Made by a program: the position numbers and the translations under genes
Part shown: piece after piece, positions 8,611 through 16,006 of the stretch
How positions within the stretch are numbered: position 1 is the stretch's first letter
Layout: every line of letters begins with the position of its first letter
Assembly (NCBI GenBank): GCA_013416405.1
Contig: JACCET010000009.1
Span: 62,001 to 126,000, forward strand
Direction: 5' to 3'
Length of the DNA stretch: 64,000 nt
From: Alcaligenaceae bacterium
GTDB taxonomy: Bacteria > Pseudomonadota > Gammaproteobacteria > Burkholderiales > Burkholderiaceae_B
Notes under the pieces: generated by a model
What the model saw: the letters and a program-made list of their open reading frames with translations, nothing else
Database searches by the model: none
Told to the model about the DNA's origin: nothing

Positions 8611-9287
8611 CGCAAACTTCCCATCGTCCGGGAACGGTTCGGCGCCAGGCGACTGGCTATCAGCAGCACGGCAATACACGTGACTGCGGTAACCGACACC
8701 AGGATATTAGCTGTGTGGTCGTTGCCGCCCTGCACCGCTTCATAGATGGCAATCGATAAGGTCTGCGTGCGACCAGGTATGCTGCCGGCTATCATCAGCG
8801 TGGCACCGAATTCGCCCAGCGCGCGGGCGAAAGCCAGCAACACACCCGCCAGTATGCCGCGCATGGCCAGCGGCAGCGTGATTCTGAAGAAGATCGCCGG
8901 TGCACTGATACCCAGAACCTGCGCCCCCTCTTCCAGTGCTTGATCCACGTCCTCGAAGGCGGCGCGAGCCCCTTTCAGCACTAAAGGAAACGCCACCACC
9001 GTGGCGGCGATGACAGCACCCTGCCAGGTGAATACCAGCTCTATCCCCAGACCGGACAAAAATTCACCCAGCCAGCCCCGGCGTCCCAGCAGCACAAGCA
9101 AGTAATAACCTATCACGGTAGGAGGCAACACCATGGGCAAGGTCAGAATGGAGTCGATCACATCGGCCCACGACGAACGCCATCGGGATAAACCGTAGGC
9201 TGCAGCAATGCCCAGCACGGCCGCAAAAAAAGTGGCCCAACCCGCCACTTTCAGCGACAGCAGCAGCGGAACGCTGATATTAAACAT
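8607..9287 (-). CDS. modB: Molybdate ABC transporter permease ModB
   Basis: 226 residues, the family's normal length, with about five hydrophobic segments. The EAA loop that docks the ATPase is visible as EEGAQVLGISAPAIFFRITLPLA (about residues 139-161). LTLPMVLPPTVIGYYLL in the first half is characteristic of ModB/CysT permeases. Inner-membrane channel for molybdate delivered by ModA. It starts 15 bases after modA and overlaps modC by four bases, so modABC is one operon. Confidence 0.93.
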   Translation of the reverse strand: MFNISVPLLLSLKVAGWATFFAAVLGIAAAYGLSRWRSSWADVIDSILTLPMVLPPTVIGYYLLVLLGRRGWLGEFLSGLGIELVFTWQGAVIAATVVAFPLVLKGARAAFEDVDQALEEGAQVLGISAPAIFFRITLPLAMRGILAGVLLAFARALGEFGATLMIAGSIPGRTQTLSIAIYEAVQGGNDHTANILVSVTAVTCIAVLLIASRLAPNRSRTMGSLR

Positions 9288-9302
9288 GCAGACCCAACCT
9301 AT

Positions 9303-10058
9303 TCATGGCTGGGAAAAACCATATTTGGACAATACGGCTGCGCCTTTGGCAGAAGCGATGAAATCCAGAAACGCTTGCGCTTGCGGATGGCGACCATCGC
9401 GCTTGACCAGCGCTATTGGATATAACACCGGCGTGGGCGACGGCAGCCTGGCTACAACCTTGACCTTTTCAGGCATGATAGCTGCATCGGTCGCGAACAC
9501 AAACCCCGCATCGACCTCGCCCCGTGCGACATAATCAAGCACTTGTCGCACGTTCTGGCCCAGCACTTCGCTTTTCTTGACCGTATCCCAGTCGCCAGTG
9601 CTTTCGAGCGAGCCTTTGGTGTAGCGGCCTACCGGTACAGTTGCCGGATTGCCCAGCGCAATGCGCTTGATGCTGGCGCCCTTCAGGTCAGCCACCGATT
9701 TGATGTTATTGGGATCATCGGCAGGCACGATCAGCACGACTTCATTACGAACAAAGTCATGCCGCGTGGCCGTTTCAATGCTGCCGGCCGCAACGGCTTT
9801 ATCCATTGCCTTCTGGTCGGCGGAAGCATAGATGTCCATGGGCGCGCCTTGTATCACCTGTGCCGCCACGGCATCCGAACCGGCAAAACTCATCAATACC
9901 CGGGTGTCGGGATGTTCCTGCTGGAACTGCGTGGCCAGCTCGGCAAAAGCGTTGGTCAGGCTGGCAGCCGCCCCTACCAGCATGTCGGCGGCCGAGGCCT
10001 GCGCGTGCCAGCCCGTGGCGGCAAATACCGCCGTTGCAATCATTTTCTTCAATGTCAT
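9303..10058 (-). CDS. modA: Molybdate ABC transporter substrate-binding protein ModA
   Basis: 251 residues from ATG 10058, giving a normal signal peptide (MTLKKMIATAVFAATGWHAQ, cleavage near ASAA) and a length close to E. coli ModA (257). Upstream in-frame starts at 10088 and 10148 would enter the promoter/operator. The mature protein begins DMLVGAAASLTNAF and has SFAGSDAVAAQVIQGAPMDIYASAD, the molybdate/tungstate-binding Ser-rich loops of the family, and later GEVDAGFVF. Periplasmic receptor, first gene of modABC. It is preceded by a TTGACA -35 box and a ModE palindrome (10110-10142). Confidence 0.93.
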   Translation of the reverse strand: MTLKKMIATAVFAATGWHAQASAADMLVGAAASLTNAFAELATQFQQEHPDTRVLMSFAGSDAVAAQVIQGAPMDIYASADQKAMDKAVAAGSIETATRHDFVRNEVVLIVPADDPNNIKSVADLKGASIKRIALGNPATVPVGRYTKGSLESTGDWDTVKKSEVLGQNVRQVLDYVARGEVDAGFVFATDAAIMPEKVKVVARLPSPTPVLYPIALVKRDGRHPQAQAFLDFIASAKGAAVLSKYGFSQP

Positions 10059-10109
10059 AGCTTGACCCTGTGTTGATGGAGCTTGAGCCATAAGCAATTT
10101 GGCACAACT

Positions 10110-10142
10110 CGTAATATATATACCTATATAGCGAAGTGTCAA
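10110..10142 (-). promoter_or_regulatory. modA promoter with ModE operator
   Basis: Read on the minus strand, a perfect TTGACA (-35, bases 10142-10137) is followed after 18 bases by TATATT (or after 16 by TATATA). The palindrome CGTAATATA-N6-TATATAGCG at 10110-10134 spans the spacer and -10. Its half-sites match each other at 7 of 9 positions and agree with the CG-N-TATATA arrangement known for E. coli ModE operators. Binding of molybdate-ModE here would block RNA polymerase, giving repression when molybdate is plentiful. Confidence 0.75.
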
Positions 10143-10252
10143 ACTCAAACAGGACTAAAAACACATACTGTTTACGTTGGCGCAAAAAACCGCCAAGCCT
10201 GCAACAATGTAGTATCAATCATCTTTCGCCCCCCATCCGCGACACGACCACA

Positions 10253-11152
10253 TTGACTTACCTGCCTCCACCCTCCCTCGATACTTTCCTGGATGCCATC
10301 TGGCTGGAAGACGGCCTGGCCCAGAACACGCTATCGGCTTACCGGCGCGACCTTTCCGCCTTTGCGCAATGGCTGCATGCCAAGCCCGGAAAAACGCTGG
10401 AGCAGGCCGATGCCGCCGACATACAGGACTGGTTTGCTGCAAAGCATGCCAGCACCAAGGCCACCACCGCCAACCGTCGTCTTGCCGCGCTGAAGCGTTA
10501 TTATCTGTGGGCTATGCGCCAGGGCCTGATATCCAAAGATCCTTGTTTGACCTTGCGCGCCGCCAAACAGGCCGCGCGATTTCCAAAATCGTTGTCGGAA
10601 GACCAGGTTGATAATCTGCTTCAGGCACCCGACCATCGCAACCCGCTGGGCCTGCGCGATCGCGCCATGCTGGAAACCCTTTATGCCACAGGCCTGCGCG
10701 TAAGCGAGCTGATCAACCTGGGCATGCTGGACGTCAGCCTGACCGAAGGCGTCGTACGCATCAACCAGGGCAAGGGCGGCAAAGATAGACTGGTGCCACT
10801 GGGAGAGGAAGCGCTGTACTGGATAGATTTGTATATAAAGCAGTCACGCCCCGGCCTGCTGAGCCAGCGCCGCTGCGATGCCCTGTTCGTAACGGCGCGA
10901 GCCGCCCCCATGACACGGCAATCATTCTGGTTGATCGTAAAAAAATACGCGGCACTGGCCGATATTCATACACCGCTCTCGCCTCACGTTCTGCGCCATG
11001 CATTTGCCACGCACCTGCTGAACCATGGCGCCGACCTGCGTGTAGTACAGATGCTGCTGGGCCACGCCGACATTTCCACCACACAGATTTATACTCATGT
11101 GGCACGCGAACGCCTTAAAACTCTGCATGCCAAACACCATCCGCGCGCCTGA
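10253..11152 (+). CDS. xerD: Site-specific tyrosine recombinase XerD
   Basis: Starting at TTG 10253 the protein has 299 residues, almost exactly the E. coli XerD length (298), and begins with the family's SLDTFLDAIWLEDGLAQNTL. A GTG at 10136 would add 39 unrelated residues and lies on the -35 side of the mod promoter, so I reject it. All catalytic residues are visible: Arg in YATGLRVSEL, Lys in GKGGKDR, HxxR in LSPHVLRHAFATHLL, His in LLGHADISTTQ and nucleophile Tyr in IYTHV. With XerC it resolves chromosome dimers at dif. It is followed immediately by the ybaK-like gene, with which it is probably cotranscribed. Confidence 0.92.
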   Translation: MTYLPPPSLDTFLDAIWLEDGLAQNTLSAYRRDLSAFAQWLHAKPGKTLEQADAADIQDWFAAKHASTKATTANRRLAALKRYYLWAMRQGLISKDPCLTLRAAKQAARFPKSLSEDQVDNLLQAPDHRNPLGLRDRAMLETLYATGLRVSELINLGMLDVSLTEGVVRINQGKGGKDRLVPLGEEALYWIDLYIKQSRPGLLSQRRCDALFVTARAAPMTRQSFWLIVKKYAALADIHTPLSPHVLRHAFATHLLNHGADLRVVQMLLGHADISTTQIYTHVARERLKTLHAKHHPRA

Positions 11153-11196
11153 TGTTTAGGCGCGCCCACCTTTTCCAACCCTTGCCGCAGCACAAA

Positions 11197-11688
11197 ATGT
11201 CCAAAGAAAAACACGTCTCGGAAACACCCGCCACCCAGTTTCTGAAAAAGCATAAAATCAGCTTTACCGAACACTCCTACGAATACGTGGATCGTGGGGG
11301 CGCAACAGAAGCGGCACGACAACTGGGACTGGATCTACACCAGGTGGCCAAAACCCTGATCATGGAAGACGAGCAGGCCAAACCCCTGATCGTCGTCATG
11401 CACGGTGATCTTGAGGTATCCACCAAGAACTTGGCGCGCCAGACCGGCGCCAAGAAAATCGCCCCTTGCTCACCCGAAACGGCCCAAAAACATTCAGGCT
11501 ATCTGGTGGGAGGCACATCACCCTTTGCCACGCGCAAGAAAATGCCGGTATGGGTAGAGGAAGGGCTGCTGACATATCCACTGATATACCTGAATGGCGG
11601 GCGCCGTGGCTATTTGATCGGTGTAGCGCCTTCAGCACTGCAGGATTTGCTGGGCGCAAAGCCTGTGCAGACAGGGCTGATGAAATAG
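11197..11688 (+). CDS. ybaK: Cys-tRNA(Pro) deacylase, YbaK/EbsC family
   Basis: 163 residues from ATG 11197 (an in-frame ATG at 11152 adds 15 residues and overlaps the xerD stop). Conserved YbaK features: ATQFLKKHKISFTEHSYEY, LGLDLHQVAKTLIM, then VSTKNLARQTGAKKIAPCSPE and GYLVGGTSPFATRKKMPV. The family hydrolyses Cys-tRNA(Pro) mischarged by ProRS, or related misacylated tRNAs, in the cytoplasm. The length agrees with E. coli YbaK (159). It follows xerD and precedes a tRNA-Arg gene on the other strand. Confidence 0.92.
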   Translation: MSKEKHVSETPATQFLKKHKISFTEHSYEYVDRGGATEAARQLGLDLHQVAKTLIMEDEQAKPLIVVMHGDLEVSTKNLARQTGAKKIAPCSPETAQKHSGYLVGGTSPFATRKKMPVWVEEGLLTYPLIYLNGGRRGYLIGVAPSALQDLLGAKPVQTGLMK

Positions 11689-11701
11689 GCGTTTATAAAC
11701 G

Positions 11702-11776
11702 TGGCGTCCCCGGCAGGAATCGAACCTGCAATCTTCCCTTAGGAGGGGAAAGTTATATCCATTTAACTACGGAGAC
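11702..11776 (-). tRNA. tRNA-Arg (anticodon CCU)
   Basis: Minus strand, 75 nt with encoded CCA (11704-11702). The acceptor stem GTCTCCG pairs with CGGGGAC (one T-G pair); the anticodon arm TTCCC-CTCCTAA-GGGAA gives anticodon CCU, decoding AGG; the T arm GCAGG-TTCGATT-CCTGC is perfect. The 5' end is at 11776. No integrated element abuts it. Confidence 0.95.
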
Positions 11777-11832
11777 GCTGTGTGGGCTGAGATTATAAAG
11801 CACACTGTACGAACATAAATCAGATCAAAAAA

Positions 11833-11856
11833 AACCGGAGCCTTGCGCCCCGGTTT
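11833..11856. terminator. Bidirectional rho-independent terminator
   Basis: AACCGG-A-GC with loop CTTG and GC-C-CCGGTT forms a stem flanked by A-run on the left (11827-11834) and T-run on the right (11853-11859). It sits downstream of the tctC-like gene (minus) and between it and tRNA-Arg, so it most likely ends the minus-strand tctC transcript. Confidence 0.7.
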
Positions 11857-11906
11857 TTTCATGAAGACACATCTGCGCCAGCATATGCCTTCATTGCCAA
11901 GTCAGC

Positions 11907-12893
11907 CTACTTAAGCGAGATCTTGCCCTTGGCGACAATATCTTTGGCCCAGTCGAATTGCTCTTTGATTTCCTTGGCGAACTCTTCAGGTGTGTTGCCC
12001 GAAGGAGCAGCACCTTGCTTCTCGAGGGATTCAATAACCTTGGGATCCTTGAGTGCCACAACGGCGGCATCGCGCAGTTTCTTGACGATTTCATCTGGCG
12101 TGCCAGCGGGAGCCAGCAAACCATACCAGGCGGGCTGGTTCAACTGAGGATAGCCTTCTTCTGCCAGCGTAGGCACATCGGGCAGGCTCTTCAGGCGTTC
12201 TGGCCACGCAACAGCCAAGGCGCGCAAGTTGCCGGCTTGAATCTGACCCATGGACGAAGGCAGGTTATCGAACATGCTGTCGATCTGGCCACCAACGGCG
12301 TCGGTTACAGCAGGACCCGAACCTTTGTAGGGAACGTGAATGGCATCGGTACCGGTAGCCAGCTTGAAGGCTTCGCCAAACAAGTGCAGCACCGAGCATG
12401 TACCCGAACTGCCGTGGGAGTACTTGCCTGGGTTGTCTTTAAGAGCCTGAACGAACTCTTTGAAGTTCTTGGCCGGGAACTTGGGATTGACTTCGATAAC
12501 GTTAGGCACGTTGGCAAAGTTGGTGACCGGCAGGAAGTCTTTCAAAGGGTCATAGGGCAAATCGTCGGGACGGCAGGCCGGATTGACCGCCATGGTGGAG
12601 ACGGTGGCAATGGACAGCGTGTAGCCATCGGGCTTGGCGCGGGCCGCTTCGGTTGCACCGATGGCACCACCTGCACCGCCTTTGTTCTCGACAACCATGG
12701 TTTGACCAAGCTCTTGGCCCATGCGCTGTGTGACAATGCGTGCGACGATATCGGTTGAGCCGCCAGGCGCAAACGGAACAATGACGCGTATAGGCTGAGA
12801 AGGGTAATCAGCTGCTACGGCGCTGGCGCCAAATAAGGAAGCCACGCCTGCAGCGAGGGTAATCGCCGCGAATTTCTTTTGGAATATTGCCAT
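11907..12893 (-). CDS. Tripartite tricarboxylate transporter (Bug/TctC family) substrate-binding protein
   Basis: 328 residues from ATG 12893, preceded by a GGAGAGA ribosome site; the ATG at 12917 would only add a short charged leader. The signal peptide spans about residues 1-28 (AAGVASLFGASAVA, cleavage before ADYPSQPI). The mature N-terminus YPSQPIRVIVPFAPGGSTDIVAR and the central PYKGSGPAVTDAVGGQIDSMFDN are diagnostic of Bug receptors, which are greatly expanded in Bordetella and relatives and bind small carboxylates or amides. No TctAB membrane genes are adjacent, so this is an orphan receptor. Ligand unknown. Confidence 0.92.
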   Translation of the reverse strand: MAIFQKKFAAITLAAGVASLFGASAVAADYPSQPIRVIVPFAPGGSTDIVARIVTQRMGQELGQTMVVENKGGAGGAIGATEAARAKPDGYTLSIATVSTMAVNPACRPDDLPYDPLKDFLPVTNFANVPNVIEVNPKFPAKNFKEFVQALKDNPGKYSHGSSGTCSVLHLFGEAFKLATGTDAIHVPYKGSGPAVTDAVGGQIDSMFDNLPSSMGQIQAGNLRALAVAWPERLKSLPDVPTLAEEGYPQLNQPAWYGLLAPAGTPDEIVKKLRDAAVVALKDPKVIESLEKQGAAPSGNTPEEFAKEIKEQFDWAKDIVAKGKISLK

Positions 12894-13090
12894 GTCTTGA
12901 TCTCTCCTTGAGTGCAAACTGCAGTAAACAAGCGTTTTCGTTTTGCGTTAAGCTCATTTTTTATTGCGAACCGCAGAATAACAGCAATCCAGTGCCCTTG
13001 TCTTGCCCGGTTGCAGATAGTGATGGCCAGCAAACCGTCCTGACTCCGCCGCCCACCAGATATTCGCGCCTTTCTTCCCTTTGTACCCCC

Positions 13091-13993
13091 ATGTCTGTAT
13101 TCCTGCTTGTATTACCCGATTTCCTGCTTATTGGACTTGGATGGCTGTTATTGAACAGGCGGCTGTTTTCCGGCGAGTTTTTCAAGGGTGCCGAAAAGCT
13201 AGTGTATTTCGTGCTGTTTCCGGCCCTGCTGTTTCACTCGATTACGCAAACTCCACTCAGCCTCTCTGGCACTTATGCCTTGCTGCAGGCCACGATAGGA
13301 GTCATGCTTTTTGGCATTGCAATGGCCTGGCTGGCCGTGCCTGTCCTGCGTCCTGACCCCGTTGCCCATGCTTCGCTTGCCCAGTGCGCCTATCGGTTCA
13401 ATACTTATATGGGCCTGTCGCTGGCCGGCAGCCTGGCCGGAACCAGCGGCCAGACCATCATGGCCGTGCTGGTCGGCTTTGCCGTTCCTATAGCCAACGT
13501 AGCCGCCGTACATGCATTGGCACGCCAGAATGGCGGCAGAATAATGCGCGAGATCGTGCAAAATCCGCTCATCGTCGCCACCGTACTGGCGCTGCTGTGC
13601 AATTTCCTGCGTGTGCCTATTCCAAACGTCATTGATGTCACCTTGGGCCGACTGGGCTCTTGCGCCATCGCCATAGGCCTGATATGCGTGGGCGCAACCT
13701 TATCACTACAGGGCGTGCGCGTTTCGGGAAAACTAATGGGCTGGACCATCACGCTGCGACTGATGGTGCTTCCATTGGCCGCTCTGTTCATAGGCTGGCT
13801 ACTTGATCTGAGCCCGACCGAAAGGCAAATACTGTTGTTATTTGGCGCCTTACCCACCGCCTCGTCAGCCTATGTACTGGCGGCAAGAATGGGCGGCAAC
13901 GGGCGTCTGGTCGCCGTCACCATGTCCATCAGCACATTGTTGTCGGCCTTGACTATTCCCTTCTGGTTGATGATAGAGTCCGCTATCCGGTGA
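13091..13993 (+). CDS. AEC family transporter (auxin efflux carrier-like permease)
   Basis: 300 residues from ATG 13091; the open frame further upstream encodes an unrelated leader across the tctC promoter. About ten hydrophobic helices in two five-helix halves: SVFLLVLPDFLLIGLGWLLL at the start, FVLFPALLFHSITQTPLS, then GLICVGATLSLQGV and ALPTASSAYVLAARMGGN in the second half, the usual AEC/malonate-permease landmarks. The family exports or imports organic anions across the inner membrane. It is divergent from the Bug receptor gene and followed 7 bases later by tsaE, so it could be cotranscribed with it. Substrate unknown. Confidence 0.88.
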   Translation: MSVFLLVLPDFLLIGLGWLLLNRRLFSGEFFKGAEKLVYFVLFPALLFHSITQTPLSLSGTYALLQATIGVMLFGIAMAWLAVPVLRPDPVAHASLAQCAYRFNTYMGLSLAGSLAGTSGQTIMAVLVGFAVPIANVAAVHALARQNGGRIMREIVQNPLIVATVLALLCNFLRVPIPNVIDVTLGRLGSCAIAIGLICVGATLSLQGVRVSGKLMGWTITLRLMVLPLAALFIGWLLDLSPTERQILLLFGALPTASSAYVLAARMGGNGRLVAVTMSISTLLSALTIPFWLMIESAIR

Positions 13994-14000
13994 ATCCAAG

Positions 14001-14519
14001 ATGAATGAAGAAGATAAAGACTTAACGACAAAAATCATATATTTGAACGATGAAGAAGGAACTTCGGCCTTAGCAGGCCAATTATCCTCCATGCTGTGCG
14101 GCACACATCAGGCCGTCAAGGGGATCGAGCACGGCGGCCGCATTCATTTGCGTGGCGACCTGGGCGCGGGCAAAACCAGCTTCGCCCGTGCCTTCCTGAG
14201 AGCCGCCGGAATCACCGGAAGAATCAAAAGTCCCAGCTATGCTTTACTTGAAAGCTATAATGTTTTTAACTTATACTTCTATCACCTTGATTTCTATAGA
14301 TTTAGCAATCCTCGTGAATGGTTAGATGCTGGCTTTCGGGATATTTTGCAGAAAAACGCTATCGTTTTGATTGAATGGCCGGAGCAAGCAGGCGCCTTAT
14401 TACCCCCTCCTGACCTGGACATTCACCTGGAATATGCGGATATCGGACGGCGCGCCAGCCTTACAGCCCACAGCGACAAAGGAAAATTATGGCTGACGAC
14501 ACTGAACTTGCCCTCGTAG
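14001..14519 (+). CDS. tsaE: tRNA threonylcarbamoyladenosine biosynthesis ATPase TsaE
   Basis: 172 residues. Walker A is HLRGDLGAGKTSFARAFL (about residues 49-66), followed by IKSPSYALLESY and HLDFYRFSNPREWLDAGF, then IVLIEWPEQAG, all standard TsaE (YjeE) motifs. It powers the TsaBDE complex making t6A at position 37 of ANN-decoding tRNAs. The 3' end overlaps amiC by 31 bases, an arrangement common in proteobacteria. Bases around 14240-14360 are markedly more AT-rich than neighbouring DNA, though the protein motifs stay intact. Confidence 0.93.
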   Translation: MNEEDKDLTTKIIYLNDEEGTSALAGQLSSMLCGTHQAVKGIEHGGRIHLRGDLGAGKTSFARAFLRAAGITGRIKSPSYALLESYNVFNLYFYHLDFYRFSNPREWLDAGFRDILQKNAIVLIEWPEQAGALLPPPDLDIHLEYADIGRRASLTAHSDKGKLWLTTLNLPS

Positions 14520-15850
14520 ATCTCTCCCCGGAAAGCGCCTCGCGCCGCCGGTTGATCGCCACAGCAGGCAGTTTGCTCGTCCTGCCCGTGATCAGCACCA
14601 CTGCCAATGCAGCCACTATCGTCGCCGTTCGCACCTGGCCTGCCGATGAGTACACGCGGGTTACACTTGAAATGGACAGCGAGCTCAAGGCTGAGCATTT
14701 CGCGCTGGAAAACCCCGACAGACTGGTCGTCGACATAGAGGGCCTGAGGCTGAGCTCAACCATCAACGACCTGGTCTCCAAGATCAAGCCCAATGACCCG
14801 TATATCGACAGCGTGCGTGTAGGACAAAACCGTCCTGGCGTGGTGCGGCTGGTGCTCGATCTGAAGCAGCCCATCGCGCCTCAGGTCTTTACGCTGAAGC
14901 CCATAGGCGAATACAAATACCGCCTGGTTCTGGATCTGTACCCCAAGATTGCCCAGGATCCCTTGCTGGCCATCATGAACAGCACCGACACCGACCCTTT
15001 GGCCGATGTGCTCGAAGACCTGGCTCGCAATGCACCTGATGAAGCCCCGGTGCCGTCCGTCCCGGGGCAGCAGCTGCCGCCGCGCGTGGCCCAGAAGCCC
15101 AGGCAACCCCCTGCGACACCGCCCAGCGCCCCCCCTGCCGTTCGCCAGGCCCAGCCCATACTTGTGGCGCTGGACGCCGGTCATGGCGGCGAAGATCCCG
15201 GCGCCATAGGACCCAGGGGCACAAAAGAAAAAGACATTGTGCTCAGCATTGCACGCAAACTGAAAAAACTGATAGATGCGCAGCCCAATATGCGCGCCTA
15301 CCTGACCCGCGACAACGATTACTTCGTTCCCTTGCACGTGCGCGTGCAGAAGGCGCGTCGGGTCAAGGCCGATCTATTCATTTCCATTCATGCCGATGCC
15401 TGGATCAAGCCCAGCGCGCGCGGTTCCTCGGTATTCGCCCTGTCGCAAAATGGCGCAACCAGTGCCGCCGCCCGCATGATGGCAAAACGTGAAAACGATG
15501 CCGACCTGATCGGCGGTGTAAACCTGGGTTCGCACAACAAGCAGGTGGCCCAGGTATTGCTGGATTTGTCGACCGCTGCCCAGATCAACGACTCCATGCG
15601 TGTGGGCGACCGCATCCTGAGTGAAATCGGCAAAATCAGCCGCCTGCATAAAAAGCGGGTGGAACGCGCCGGGTTTGCAGTGCTGAAAGCCCCTGACATT
15701 CCGTCCATACTGGTGGAAACTGCCTTCATCAGCAATCCGGAAGAAGAGCGCCTGCTGCGCAGCCCCGCCCATCAGGACCGAATTGCACGCGCCATGCTGA
15801 ACGGCGTGAACCATTATTTCAGCGCAAGCCCTACCATGGCACGGCGCTAA
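14489..15850 (+). CDS. amiC: N-acetylmuramoyl-L-alanine amidase AmiC-like (AMIN plus Amidase_3)
   Basis: 453 residues. The N-terminal SRRRLIATAGSLLVL resembles a twin-arginine signal, as in E. coli AmiC, ending near TTANA. An AMIN domain (about residues 45-150, with LVVDIEGLRL and RLVLDLYPK) targets septal peptidoglycan. After a Pro-rich linker (about 190-225) comes Amidase_3: VALDAGHGGEDPGA with zinc ligands His and Glu, LFISIHADAW, and the catalytic Glu in ILVETAFISNPEEE near the C-terminus. It cleaves the amide between MurNAc and L-Ala to split daughter cells. It overlaps tsaE by 31 bases and is followed by a 23-bp inverted repeat before mutL. Confidence 0.93.
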   Translation: MADDTELALVDLSPESASRRRLIATAGSLLVLPVISTTANAATIVAVRTWPADEYTRVTLEMDSELKAEHFALENPDRLVVDIEGLRLSSTINDLVSKIKPNDPYIDSVRVGQNRPGVVRLVLDLKQPIAPQVFTLKPIGEYKYRLVLDLYPKIAQDPLLAIMNSTDTDPLADVLEDLARNAPDEAPVPSVPGQQLPPRVAQKPRQPPATPPSAPPAVRQAQPILVALDAGHGGEDPGAIGPRGTKEKDIVLSIARKLKKLIDAQPNMRAYLTRDNDYFVPLHVRVQKARRVKADLFISIHADAWIKPSARGSSVFALSQNGATSAAARMMAKRENDADLIGGVNLGSHNKQVAQVLLDLSTAAQINDSMRVGDRILSEIGKISRLHKKRVERAGFAVLKAPDIPSILVETAFISNPEEERLLRSPAHQDRIARAMLNGVNHYFSASPTMARR

Positions 15851-15937
15851 CAGCGGCTTGCCAACGCCCCTCACCTTCCAGCCATTAAAGCGACCGCTCG
15901 CGACAGGCTAAAATCCAACGAACACATCAAGTATTCG

Positions 15938-15989
15938 CAGTGCCCTATTTGGCTGGTTCAAATGCATGAACCAGCCAAATAGGGCACTG
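15938..15989. repeat. 23-bp perfect inverted repeat, six-base loop
   Basis: Left arm 15938-15960 and right arm 15967-15989 are exact reverse complements (arm starts CAGTGCCCTATTTGGC), separated by AATGCA. It lies 88 bases after the amiC stop and 17 bases before the mutL start. There is no T-run after it, so it is not a standard rho-independent terminator; in RNA it would form a very stable hairpin just upstream of the mutL ribosome site. Confidence 0.95.
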
Positions 15990-16006
15990 AGCAAGGAAAC
16001 ACCGCC

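Noticed and set aside
10253-11776. xerD next to a tRNA-Arg as a genomic-island integrase
   Set aside because: The recombinase is the housekeeping XerD by length and motifs, no att repeats or mobile genes follow the tRNA, and the neighbours are chromosomal genes.
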